Shown here piece after piece: positions 55,537 to 64,000 of a stretch of DNA of 64,000 nt. The translations under genes were made by a program, and so were the position numbers. The stretch's first letter is position 1; every line of letters starts with the position of its first letter. The DNA is from Brachionus plicatilis. Taxonomy: Eukaryota; Rotifera; Eurotatoria; Ploima; Brachionidae. The notes beneath the pieces are model-generated. The model saw only the letters and a list, made by a program, of their open reading frames with translations. It had not been told where the DNA came from and did no database searches. The stretch covers positions 698,255-762,254 of the forward strand of contig QEOQ01000114.1 in NCBI GenBank assembly GCA_010279815.1, written 5' to 3'.

Positions 55537-55539
55537 TTA

Positions 55540-55798
55540 AAGCAACTGGATTTGACTCGTACAACATTTTTAAGGAATTAAATTTTTATTAAAAATTTTC
55601 ATTTAATTTTTTATAATTAGTTTTTTTGCTGCATAATTTTTTTAATTTGATCCACCATAAATTTATTTGCTGTAAAAAAATATTTTTGCTGATAAAAATT
55701 AAATTTTGATGGAATAATTATTTTCTAGATGATAATTTTGGGTAAAATTTTAATGCTAAATTAATATTTATTTAATGATGAAAATATTATAACTGGTT
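55540..55798. other. AT-rich, no gene seen
   Basis: Nothing recognised. Confidence 0.5.
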
Positions 55799-55799
55799 A

Positions 55800-55918
55800 C
55801 GAATGAGCTTGGAGGTAAGGTAATTGGATGGAACCACTCGATCCTGTTTAACTTTTTTCAAGTTTAAAAAATTGTATTAAGTCACCTCTAATCCGACGTC
55901 CTCTAAATTTTGTTAGGA
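55800..55918 (-). mobile_element. CR1/L2-like LINE scrap
   Basis: On the minus strand FRGRRIRGDLIQFFKLEK, then a stop and, in another frame, NRIEWFHPI. This is the RGDLIQ block of ORF2. Confidence 0.6.
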
Positions 55919-56084
55919 AAAAGGAGATTTCAAATGTTGACGATGCTATTGCTTCCATTCGGAAATTTGCAAAAGATTTCACTGAAAAAGGTTATTCCTA
56001 TTGTGATAGCTAAAGATGTAAAGTGGTCATTAATCATTAGTAAAACATTAAAAAAAAAAAAGGCCAAATTTTTCTTTAGCTTAA

Positions 56085-56330
56085 CGTTAGTCAGCAACAT
56101 TCATGTACTTTGGGTCTTCTATTTCTGCATCCGGGGCAGGGGCTGGCGTTTGTTCAGGCTGTCGGAGCTCGATCGCCGAGCGGTGCAGAGTGCGACCACG
56201 TCCAAGGTTCAGGCATCTAAATATGTTACTAGTGTCGAGCTGAACCACTACTCGCTTATCGGTCTTTTGCGAACTCTTTGCTAATGAAAGGAAGTTAATG
56301 AGCGTAATTACAAACTCGAAAGACCACGAA
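56085..56330 (-). CDS. GC-rich unassigned reading frame
   Basis: The G+C content of 56110-56280 is strikingly above the surroundings. The minus strand is open for about 80 codons: SLAKSSQKTDKRVVVQLDTS, NIFRCLNLGRGRTLHRSAI, then QPEQTPAPAPDAEIEDPKYM and a TAA soon after. The plus strand is also open (55910-56284) but less protein-like. The Pro/Ala/acidic C-terminal style suggests a former exon or retroelement tail. I recognise no family. Confidence 0.3.
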
Positions 56331-56334
56331 GAGT

Positions 56335-56545
56335 TACAGGTAAATATAAGTAAGTTACTTGAGTGGACTAGGCGTTAGAAGATGGACTTAAACATAAACA
56401 AATGCAAAGTAATGCACGTTGGGAATAAAAATTTCTATCGAGAACACTTCTATTTTTTTGAGATCGAAGATAATTTATACTTAATCGAAAACTTAGACTC
56501 AGAACGAGATTTTGGTTTTATTTTACATTAGAGTATGTATCAGTG
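56335..56545 (+). mobile_element. CR1/L2-like LINE RT scrap
   Basis: QVNISKLLEWTRR, stop, then KMDLNINKCKVMHVGNKNFY and ERDFGFIL. It matches the region after the YADD motif in 23544-24389 (LNAEKCKVMHIGK, EKDLGVL). Confidence 0.7.
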
Positions 56546-56756
56546 CTTATTAACAAATTTCCAACATTTTTATCGCATTGTAAAATAGTGAATAGTTTTT
56601 CTAAAATAAATTTTTTTAAAAATAAAATTTTGTCTTTTTCTATATTTTGTTTAAATTTATTGTTGAAAAAATATTTAGATTTGTCCTAAATATCAAATTT
56701 TAATTTTAAAGTTTCTTTTAAAATAGGAATATTATCCTTTTTTGAATTGAATTTTC

Positions 56757-58306
56757 TTGTTTTTAAAACAAAAAAACTTTAACGAATTTGATAAATTTTC
56801 ACAAGTATCAATATCAGATTCCAAATCAAGATTTTCTTCTAGAATGTCATCTGACTGGTTAATAGGTTGCTTCAGATTATTACCAAAAATTCATAAATCC
56901 AAGTTTGGAATAAGACCAATCATCAATTGTATTGACCACCCGACTACCAAACTTTGTTTTTTGATAGATTTAATCTTACAACCCATACTACAGAAAAAGT
57001 GTAATACTATTATCAAAGACTCACAGGAATTGTTACAATTTTGCGAAAATAAGAGTTTTGGAACCAATAAATTACACCTGTATTCCTGTGATTTTGAGTC
57101 TTTATATTCGAATATTAAACCAAATCATGCAATTGATTTAATAAGTGAATTTATTTTAAAAGAAAAATTCTTTAATGAAAATCATGATATAAATGTTATA
57201 GCATTTCGAGAAATTCTTTCTTTGATTTTTAAAAATGGAATTTTCAATTTAATAATGATTTTTATTTACAAATACTAGGCTTACCAATGGGCTGTAAATG
57301 TGGCCCTGCAGTAGCCAACATTTACTAGTTTATTCTAGAAAAAAACTGGGTCTCTCTAAATAGTTCAATATTATATAAGAGATTTATTGATGATATTTTT
57401 ATAGCTTCTGTTTTTGAAATTGATTTAGAAGACTTGAAAAAACATTTTTTATATTTAAAATAAAATATTGTTAAAGATAATATAGTGAAATTTTTAGATC
57501 TCAAAATTAAATATGAACCAATTTTTAAGAAAATAGTTTTTGATCTTTATATCAAACCAACGAATCCGTGCAGTTACCTAATGCCAATTTCTAATCATCC
57601 TAGTCATATTTTTGATAATATTCCTTCTTCACTTTTTATTAGAATAAGAAGGATTTGTTCATTTTACATTGATTACTTATTTCATTCTAGGAATTTAATT
57701 TTTAATTTAGTAAAACAAGGTTATGATTTCAATAAAGTTTTAGGAATTAGTCGTTCTATAGGAAATAAAAATAGAAATGAGTTACTACCTTATAAAAATA
57801 AAATAAATTCAAATAGCACCGATCTAAAATTTTTCATTAATTATGATTCAAACTTAAACGATTTAAACTCAATTATATGATTATATAAAAAATTCAATGT
57901 TAAAAACAAAGAATAAAACAAATTACATTAAAGATAGTAAGTTTTCGATTGTTAATAAGTTGGGTAAAAATTTAGGTGCTCATTTAATTTTGAATTTTAA
58001 ATTAAATAATCATTTTAAATTTTTCAATAATAAATGTAATTTAAATAATTGTATAACTTGTATGTTTACAAGTAAAACTTTTTATTTAAAATTTAAAAAT
58101 TTTTGTATCCCATTTCAAAACAATTCAAATTGTGAATCGAGCGGAGTTGTATATACTATAAAATGTTCAATGGATGATTTAAAATTTTTTATTTTTAAAT
58201 CAAATTTACATGATAAAATAAAAAGACTATCAACAGAAACTGAGTTGATAAATATTTTTCTAAAATTTCAAATTCCTTTTTTAAATAAAAAAATACCAAA
58301 AAATGA
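56757..58306 (+). pseudogene. Penelope-like RT with GIY-YIG remnant
   Basis: Across three main frames: FRLLPKIHKSKFGIRPI (RT fingers) and CDFESLYSNI (first catalytic Asp). Then, after 57279, LPMGCKCGPAVANIY and YKRFIDDIFIAS (catalytic Asp pair). Next come FLDLKI, DLYIKPTNPCSYL and HPSHIFDNIPSSL, the hallmark thumb region of Penelope-like RTs. From 57897 the linker has a Cys motif (CNLNNCITC) and VVYTIKCS, then FKSNLHDKIKRL, a worn GIY-YIG start. In-frame stops and shifts (57279, 57330, 57462, 57880) make it dead. The GIY-YIG domain is cut by the palindrome insertion. Confidence 0.8.
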
Positions 58307-58820
58307 ATACCGTATTCCCTTGTTCGATAATGCAGCGCCACAACCTAGAACACATCATTGGCGCAGGCGCTATACTAAATCTCGCCCATGTTAAATTCAA
58401 CTTAACTTGTGTTGCATGCGCCAAAACCGTATTTCGGGTTGTGGCGATGCACTATATCCAGGGTCTTGAGAATGGTGCTGCATTATTTGAATGATTTAAA
58501 AAGAAAATATAAAAATAATTCAAGACAATATTTTTTAATTTTAAATTCTTTTTTATTTTTAAACTTTAATGCCTCACCAAATACTTAATTAAAAAAAATT
58601 CTTTTTTTTTTTTTAAATATTATCCCTTTGCTAAACTTAAATAATGCAGCACCATTTTCAAGACCCTGGATATAGTGCATCGCCACAACCCGAAATACGG
58701 TTTTGGCGCATGCAACACAAGTTAAGTTGAATTTAACATGGGCGAGATTTAGTATAGCGCCTGCGCCAATGATGTGTTCTAGGTTGTGGCGCTGCATTAT
58801 CGAACAAGGGAATACGGTAT
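58307..58820. mobile_element. Near-perfect 182-bp inverted repeat (foldback)
   Basis: The arms 58307-58488 and 58639-58820 differ at one base by my reading (GAGAAT versus GAAAAT), around a 150-bp AT-rich spacer. The arms are near half G+C. Each arm itself has mirrored ends (ATAATGCAGCGCC near the outside, GGTGCTGCATTAT inside; and GCGCCACAACC / GGTTGTGGCG). So two head-to-head MITE copies, or one foldback element. TA lies at each outer edge. Frames at 58303-58494 and 58585-58863 are the same palindrome read from both sides, not genes. Confidence 0.85.
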
Positions 58821-59090
58821 ATAAAAACTCTAAGTTTTGTTCTGTTAAGTTCTTCATTTTCAAAATGAGTGTACACTGTGTTGCAAATTAAAGAAAATTA
58901 AAAATTTTTTTTCTTTTTATTTTTCATTTTCTTGAATTCTTAAATCTTAATCTTTGTTTTATAAAAATATAATATAATAATAATATATTTTTGTATTCTT
59001 TTCAAGAAAATCGTCTTTTTTATCTCTTTTTTATTTTTTTTTTTTTTAAATTTTTTAAAAACTAATCAGAATTATTCTCAGAATTTAGAT

Positions 59091-59128
59091 CCTGAAAAAG
59101 GCCACTTTTGGTCGAAATGCGTCGATCG
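59091..59128 (+). ncRNA. Hammerhead-ribozyme-like motif, probably decayed
   Basis: CCTGAAAAAGGCCACTTTTG, then GTCGAAATGCGTCGATCG, has the order of a hammerhead core. There is a CUGANGA-like box (here CTGAAAA, with the key G changed), a stem II of GGCC/GGTC around ACTTTT, then GAAA. Penelope-like elements are known to carry hammerheads. The altered box suggests loss of activity. Confidence 0.35.
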
Positions 59129-59139
59129 TTTAATATTAA

Positions 59140-59425
59140 AAAAAATTTTTTTTATTTATTTTTTTAATTAATTTTTACAAGCTTAACAATTATTTTTTTT
59201 TTTAAAAATATATATTTTCTATTCAATTATCATTTCAATCGGATTCATCACTAATCAATTTTTTATTAGGTGTACTTCCAAGTTTGCTCAGAAGCAATAT
59301 CATTTTTGGTCTTTTTCCTTTTATTAAAGTCTCTTGGTGTATAATGCAGGAGAGATTATCATACTTTATAAACAAAAATTTAAATATATTCTTAAACAAA
59401 CTTTTTCAATGACATGGAAACTCTA
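59140..59425. other. AT-rich, no gene seen
   Basis: Spacer between the Penelope-like and gypsy elements. Nothing recognised. Confidence 0.5.
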
Positions 59426-59427
59426 GT

Positions 59428-59765
59428 TGTAGGATAGTGCAATTGGTAAATTAGTATTGCACCACCTTTACGCCTGATCCTGCACATGTGTATTTTAACA
59501 TTTTATTCACATGTGTTTATCAGCAAGCGTATTAGTCTCTTGTCACTTCAATTGCTATATAAAGCACTTGAAGTGAACATTTAACTTCATACTCTATTTA
59601 CAATCTTTCTATACACACGATTTACACTATTTACAATCATCTAATTGAGTGGCTCACAGGAACGTGGCGCCACTTTTTTCTTTATATTTTTAGAAATAAA
59701 CTATATTAACGAACTTATCTTTAATATTCATTTGATTACAAATCCCCTATAAAAGGATATAACCA
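59428..59765 (+). repeat. 5' LTR of a Ty3/gypsy element
   Basis: Starts TGTAGGATAGTGC. A TATA box (TATATAAAG, 59556) and a poly-A signal (AATAAA, 59695) are in proper order. It ends either at TTACA (59740) or at AACCA (59764), just before the primer-binding-site candidate TGGCGACGAGGA (59767). Such a site pairs with a tRNA ending GTCGCCA. The 3' LTR would lie beyond the window. GTGGCGCCAC near 59664 is a 10-bp palindrome. Confidence 0.65.
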
Positions 59766-59780
59766 CTGGCGACGAGGAAA

Positions 59781-60692
59781 ATGGCTGAACTCAAAATTGA
59801 AGAGTTCTACCCTGAATTGTGTGATGATAAAGCATCGAGTTGGTCGAAATGGCATGAACACTTCGACCGAGCCATTAAACTTAGTCAACTTAAGTCAGAG
59901 CTAAGATTGACGCACTAAAATACTATGGCGGCGAAATCCTTCTTGATATTATCAAGGATGTTGAGCTCCAAAGCACAATCGTTACCACAAACTCAACGCA
60001 AACTAGCTCTCAAGAAAACGGTGACAGGACAAGTAATTTGACACTTACGAAGTTTCGTACAGAGATCTCATTAAGAAAGTCACTGATCATATTTACGCTG
60101 AAAGCAACCCTGAACTGAACCTTGCAAGACTTCGTGAAATGAGACAAAACATCGACGAACCATTCACCGAATTCCTGAAAAGGATAAGGGAAAAATCTAG
60201 ACTCTGCAGTTTCACCGACAACGACACAAGAGATCGTGAGATCAAGTGGATAATCATCGGCAAATGTAGATACTCTAAAATTAAAGCCAAAGGTCTTGAG
60301 TCAAACGTGACCTTAAATGGCCTCATCAAATTTGCCAAAATACAAGAGACTGTACAAAAGCAGCTCAAGGAATTGGATAGAATTAAACAAGCTGAAAGTC
60401 AGTCTATCAACAAATTAAAGCAAGAAACAAAACAGCACATTCACAACAAACAGCCCAATCAGTAAGTAAGCTTCGATTCAAAGGCTAAAGCAGCACAAAA
60501 CCAGATGTGTAGTAACTGTGGATATGCGGAACCACACAACGGAAAATGTCCTGCTTTTGGCAAAACTTGCAAAAACTGCAACAAGCGGAACCATTTCGCA
60601 AGTGTTTGCAGGTCAGGCCAACATAGAAAAAAAAAGTTTGCTAGACTGGTGTACCAAACAGCTTCAGACACGTCCGATGGCGGCAAAAGTTA
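59781..60692 (+). pseudogene. Gypsy gag with two zinc knuckles
   Basis: The ATG at 59781 follows the primer site by a few bases (MAELKIEEFYPEL). Frameshifts near 59910, 60030 and 60110 break the capsid part. The helical segment FTEFLKRIREKSRLCSF is readable from 60139. After a stop at 60465 the nucleocapsid follows: CSNCGYAEPHNGKCPAF and CKNCNKRNHFASVC, two CCHC-type knuckles that bind RNA. Confidence 0.8.
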
Positions 60693-60698
60693 GGATCA

Positions 60699-61025
60699 AT
60701 GAACTTTATGACCGTCCGCAAGATCGGCGAGACCATCAAGAACTGGTTTATGCCGATTCTGACAGTCTTCATGTTCCTCACAAATGTGAAGTTTGGGCTA
60801 GACACAGGAGCTGAAGTTGACGTCATCGACGAGTCAACATACAATCACTTACACAATAGACATATCAAGTGTCGTAATGGGAAAAGAGTTGTCAGGCTTA
60901 TAGTCACTAATGGCAACAATGGTAACCTGATGAGTTACAAGACCGCAGTGCTGCTTGGACTCATTGCTCAAATTGGTAATGTTGACAAGATAGACGCTGA
61001 GACGAAAAAGTATGCAGAACGCTAA
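60699..61025 (+). pseudogene. Gypsy aspartic protease
   Basis: VKFGLDTGAEVDVIDES carries the DTGA active site of a retroviral-type protease that cuts the Gag-Pol polyprotein. The frame ends at a stop at 61023. The family's second landmark (hydrophobic-hydrophobic-Gly) may be VLLGLIAQIG. Confidence 0.75.
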
Positions 61026-61139
61026 AAAAATCTTTTCTCAAACAAGATTGGTACACTGAAGAATTATCAAATCAAGCTTCACATCAAAGATTCAATGAAT
61101 ACGGTCCAACACAAGTTACGTCCCGTACCGTTCAATATA

Positions 61140-61890
61140 CGAAAACTGTTAGAAGCAGAATTTTCTGGAAAATGATATTATTGAACCTGTCAAAGGACCA
61201 ACAGAATGGGTATCTGCATTGGTACCAGTACCGAAGCCGGGAAGACCAAACGAAATTCGACTATGCTCAGATGCGAGATCCGCAAATAAAGCCATTGCCC
61301 GAGAAAGACATGCTACACCATCGATTGAAGACCTAATTGTAAAGCTAAATGGAGCAACGTACTTCCCGAAGTTTGAGCTTAAAAATGGATACAACCAGGT
61401 AGTATTAAGCGACAAATCCAGCAGCATAACGACCTTCTGCACGCATATGGGTTTGTTCAGATATAAAAGACTGAATTTCGGTATCAATGCTGCATCAGAA
61501 CTCTTCCAAAAAGCCGTGGAGTACTTAGTGCTCTCAAGAACGTCATCAACATCAGTGACGATATTATCGTCTATGGCAAAACCAAGCAGGAACATGACAA
61601 AGCTCTTGAGAAAGTCCTGCAACGACTAGAAGAGTCTGGTCTGACAGTCAACAGAAGTAAATGCGAATTTAGTAAGACAAAACTTGACTTTTTCGGTCTC
61701 ACTTTTTCAAGCAAAGGCATCAACCTTGATCAAAAGAAAGTTGAAGCTTAAGCTAACTCTAAAGCACCCAAAACAGTTTCCGAGCTTCGCAGCTTGCTTG
61801 GTCTAGCAAACTATTGCCAGAGGTTTATTCCAAACTTCTCGACAATTGTCGCTCCACTTAACATGCTCACCAAGAAAGATGTGGGTTAGA
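61140..61890 (+). pseudogene. Gypsy reverse transcriptase
   Basis: Reading across frames: LVPVPKPGRPNEIRLCSDAR, then LNGATYFPKFELKNGYNQV. In most relatives the latter reads KLDLxxGYHQ; the first catalytic Asp (SKLDL) appears here as KFELK, so it is changed to Glu. MGLFRYKRLNFGINAA follows, then in another frame NVINISDDIIVYGKT (catalytic Asp pair) and DFFGLTFSSKGINL. Stops at 61626 and 61749 and frameshifts make it inactive. Confidence 0.85.
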
Positions 61891-62577
61891 TTCGAGTGGT
61901 TGGAGCCTCAAGAACAAGCTTTCAAAGAGCTAAAGAAAGCGATTGCAAAGCAAGCCATGGCATCATTCGACCCAAGCAGACGAACACAAGTTGTTGTAGA
62001 TGCTAGTCCAGTCGGTCTTGGTGCTGTAATGATACAACACCCGCCGAATGAACCCAACAACAAACAAATTGTGCTCTTTGCCAGTCGTTCTCTTACGCCA
62101 ACAGAGCAGCGCTACAGCCAAGTGGAACGCGAAGCTTTAGCATGTGTATGGGCAATGGAAAAACTTCACTTGTACCTCTATGGTCAAGAGTTTGGCCTTG
62201 TTACAGATAACAAGGCTGTAGAACTAATATTGCAAAACCCAGGCTCCAAACCCAAAGCACGAATCGAGCGATGGTGTCTGAGAGTTCAACCATACAGGTA
62301 TGCAGTGATACACAGGGCTGGTAAGTTAAACATAGCCGACTTTTTGAGCAGAAGCCCAATACTAATCAATACCAAAGAAACGTACCATGAAAAAATCAGC
62401 GAAGCATACATCAACATGGTAGTCAATAGTGCCGTGAAAAAAGCAGTGAGGCGCTCAGAAATCGCTCGCGAAACCGAAAATGACGAAGTGCCCAAAGAAG
62501 TAAAGAACATGATAGAAAATCGCCAATACAAAGCAATCGAATATGCCTTGTTTCGACAAGCATATTTTGACAACTAA
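61846..62577 (+). pseudogene. Gypsy RNase H
   Basis: FEWLEPQEQAFKELKKAI leads into the RNase H domain: VVVDASPVGLGAVM (first Asp), QRYSQVEREALACVWAMEKL (Glu), LVTDNKAVELI (Asp) and HRAGKLNIADFLSR (final His/Asp region). It degrades the RNA strand of the hybrid. The frame is then cut at 62545, where foreign sequence replaces the link to integrase. Confidence 0.9.
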
Positions 62578-62595
62578 TATCCTGACAAGTTTATT

Positions 62596-62862
62596 TTGAC
62601 AAATCAAATTTCAGAAATAATTAATTCGACAAAATATGAAAATTTGGAAAAGAATCATTTCGACGTGCTTATTTTCGTCAACACTTATTTTGACAACACT
62701 TTAATTATTTTTGTCGAAATGAAAGAAATTGGATCTCAATTTGAGAATCTAAATTTGAACTTAATTGTTTCGTCGCGTAAGAAGAAAGACGGATCAGATA
62801 GTTATATTTTAATTAATGAAGATGCCCGGGTTAGATTAACAAAAGAAAAACTAAATAAGTAA
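62596..62862 (+). CDS. Small unrecognised frame in the gypsy insertion
   Basis: 88 codons. The first half follows the GACAA repeats. The second half (LNLIVSSRKKKDGSDSYILI, NEDARVRLTKEKLN) looks more protein-like and ends in a TAA. No family recognised. Confidence 0.2.
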   Translation: MTNQISEIINSTKYENLEKNHFDVLIFVNTYFDNTLIIFVEMKEIGSQFENLNLNLIVSSRKKKDGSDSYILINEDARVRLTKEKLNK

Positions 62863-62969
62863 TATTGGAAGAACAAATTACCAATATAATCAATTGAAAT
62901 AATAATAATAATAATAATCACCGATTTCAATAGTGAGAAAATAATGGATTTTTTGTATAATTTATCTTT

Positions 62970-63170
62970 ATTAATTGAATATTATTATTTATTTATTTAT
63001 TATTTATTTGTTTTCTGTACCGAGCTAAAGCTCCTTCAGAATAAGTTAAAAAGTAAAATAAAAAAATAAATAAAATAAAAATGAAATAAAATAAAAATTA
63101 AATTAAAGTTAATAAATTGAGATAAAAAAAAGAAACAAAATAAAGTAAATAAGCTAAAAAAATGATAGTT
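62970..63170 (-). mobile_element. LINE 3' tail, reversed
   Basis: On the minus strand a pyrimidine-rich UTR, then CTGAAGGAGCTTTAGCTCGG, TACAG and (AAAT)n with (AAT)n beyond. Same tail class as 6021-6066. It is nested in the gypsy insertion. Confidence 0.65.
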
Positions 63171-63384
63171 GAAATTAACTTTTTTTATGTCTAATTAAAT
63201 CTTGTCGAACTTATTTTTGTCTAAATAAAACTTATCTTATTTATTTTTGATTGTCAAATTAATTCATGTCTAAATAAAACTTGTCAAAATAAGCTTTTGT
63301 CGAAATTGAATTTGTCGAAATTGGTTTGTCCAATTAATACTTGTCGAAACATGTTTGTCAAAATAATCGGATACCAAAGCAATC

Positions 63385-64000
63385 AAATATTATGAAAAAT
63401 TCAGGAAAGAAATTTCCACAACAAAAGATGGTATCATACTAAAAGGCAACCAGATAATAGTTCCAGCATCTCTCATTCACCGCATGGTTGAAATCGCACA
63501 CAGTGGTCACCTAGGCATCTTCAAATCAAAGACGTTGCTTAGAAGTTCTGTCTGGTTCCAGGATTTGGACAAAATTGTTGAGCGTCAGCCCAAATTGTGT
63601 CACAAATGCCAAATAAACACAAGCAACAAAACGTCTAAGCACCCAATCATTTCTTCACATATGCCTGTCAACCCATGGGAGAACTTGGCCATCGATTTCT
63701 TCAGCTCGAAGAAATTGTCAAAATACCTTATGGTAGTCATTGACGAACATTCTCGATATCCAATTGTCCGCCTAATATCCTCACTAAATGCCAAAACGAT
63801 TGTCAAACAGCTTAATAACATATTTAGTCACTTTAGCATCCCATAAAAAAAAAGAAAACGGGCAATGGCCTCAAATGTTCACCATGGATAATGACATCAA
63901 ACACCACAAAATCACTCCACACCATCCGCAAGCAAATGGTTTAGTAGAGAGATTTATGGCATCGTTAGGTAAGGTTTTGAGAAACGCAGGATCAACCAAC
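63385..64000 (+). pseudogene. Gypsy integrase, partial
   Basis: HHCC zinc domain (HSGHLGIFKSKTLL ... LCHKCQ), then NPWENLAIDFF (first Asp) and VVIDEHSRYPIV. After a stop and A-run at 63845 the frame shifts to ITPHHPQANGLVERFM (catalytic Glu). The second Asp block is damaged (NGPQMFTMDND). It is cut by the window edge. Confidence 0.85.

Larger units (their letters stand above)
56755..59130 (+). mobile_element. Penelope-like element, degraded
   Basis: Contains an RT/GIY-YIG pseudogene (56757-58306), a palindromic insertion (58307-58820), and a 3' region ending in a hammerhead-like motif (59091-59128). No terminal direct repeats were identified. Penelope-like elements prime at open DNA ends and use a GIY-YIG nuclease. 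Confidence 0.7.
62545..63375. mobile_element. 831-bp insertion in gypsy pol with 16-bp duplication
   Basis: The 16-bp word CAAAGCAATCGAATAT (62529-62544) reappears as CAAAGCAATCAAATAT (63376-63391). Without the insert the pol reading runs straight through (QYKAI joined to KYYEKFRKEI). Both ends of the insert are full of TTTCGACAAG/TTTTGACAA words, inverted between left and right. The middle holds a short frame (62596-62862) and a reversed LINE tail. Class uncertain: a DNA element with subterminal arrays is the best guess. Confidence 0.65.
59428..64000 (+). mobile_element. Ty3/gypsy LTR retrotransposon, incomplete at window end
   Basis: The order LTR, gag (zinc knuckles), protease, RT, RNase H, integrase is that of Ty3/gypsy elements. 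Several frameshifts and an 831-bp insertion (62545-63375) inactivate it. The body has clearly higher G+C than its surroundings. It leaves the window inside integrase. Confidence 0.9.

Noticed and set aside
58303..58863. Two near-identical reading frames on opposite strands
   Set aside because: They are the two arms of one palindrome; neither resembles a protein family.
61149..61622. 157-codon minus-strand frame in the gypsy element
   Set aside because: Antisense to the reverse transcriptase, which has clear motifs on the plus strand.
1..64000. CRISPR arrays, tRNA, rRNA or bacterial-type operons
   Set aside because: No regularly spaced direct repeats with unique spacers and no cloverleaf or rRNA core sequences were recognised. 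The genes are spliced and eukaryotic.

Overview
The window is very AT-rich eukaryotic DNA (roughly three quarters A+T or more by eye) from an invertebrate animal. Evidence: spliced animal genes with 50-nt introns (a K+-dependent Na+/Ca2+ exchanger and a globin), an animal-type ITPase, and a dense load of metazoan transposons (CR1/L2-like and Jockey-like LINEs, Tc1/mariner, MULE, hAT-like, pogo-like, Helitron, Penelope, KRBA2/Ginger-type and Ty3/gypsy elements). The base composition, tiny introns and repeat mix would suit a monogonont rotifer of the Brachionus kind, but that is only a guess.

Host genes are few. A LARGE/GT8-like glycosyltransferase fragment lies at the left edge (139-705). An intronless ITPA is at 10679-11254 (+). 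A two-exon NCKX/SLC24-type exchanger is at 15060-16561 (+). A two-exon globin is at 24526-25130 (-), with an N-terminal Met-Gly-Cys and a B12.2 intron. Everything else that codes is transposon-derived, and most of it is broken.

Layout: 2.37-6.95 kb is a TIR element with a SWIM zinc-finger end, filled by a Jockey-like LINE and another LINE tail. 8.1-8.6 kb is a Helitron helicase end. 12.3-14.1 kb is a MULE with an 8-bp target duplication, sitting inside a palindromic MITE. 16.7-18.0 kb is a Tc1-like element with about 400-bp inverted ends. 19.4-23.2 kb is a four-level nest: a LINE split by a Tc1 and by a GC-rich hAT-like foldback, the Tc1 split by a palindrome, and the palindrome split by another LINE. 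23.5-24.45 kb is a young LINE end. 25-42 kb is mostly featureless A+T with MITEs, LINE scraps, mariner scraps and a possible second MULE. 42.4-45.5 kb has two mariner-type remnants. 45.6-47.5 kb is a Ulp1-type protease between inverted repeats of more than 400 bp. 51.1-51.9 kb is a pogo-like non-autonomous element. 53-55.5 kb is a KRBA2/Ginger-type integrase gene plus a SWIM reading frame. 56.8-59.1 kb is a Penelope-like element with a hammerhead-like tail, interrupted by a nearly perfect 182-bp palindrome. 59.4-64 kb is a Ty3/gypsy retrotransposon that runs off the window and carries an 831-bp insertion in pol.

Two themes recur. First, several DNA elements carry dense arrays of one short motif near their ends, a different motif in each element. 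Second, LINE 3' ends keep a hairpin just before a short-repeat tail ((CTA)n, (AAAT)n or (AAT)n), with different stem sequences in different copies. No operons, CRISPR arrays, tRNA or rRNA genes were recognised. Coordinates of degraded elements are approximate.
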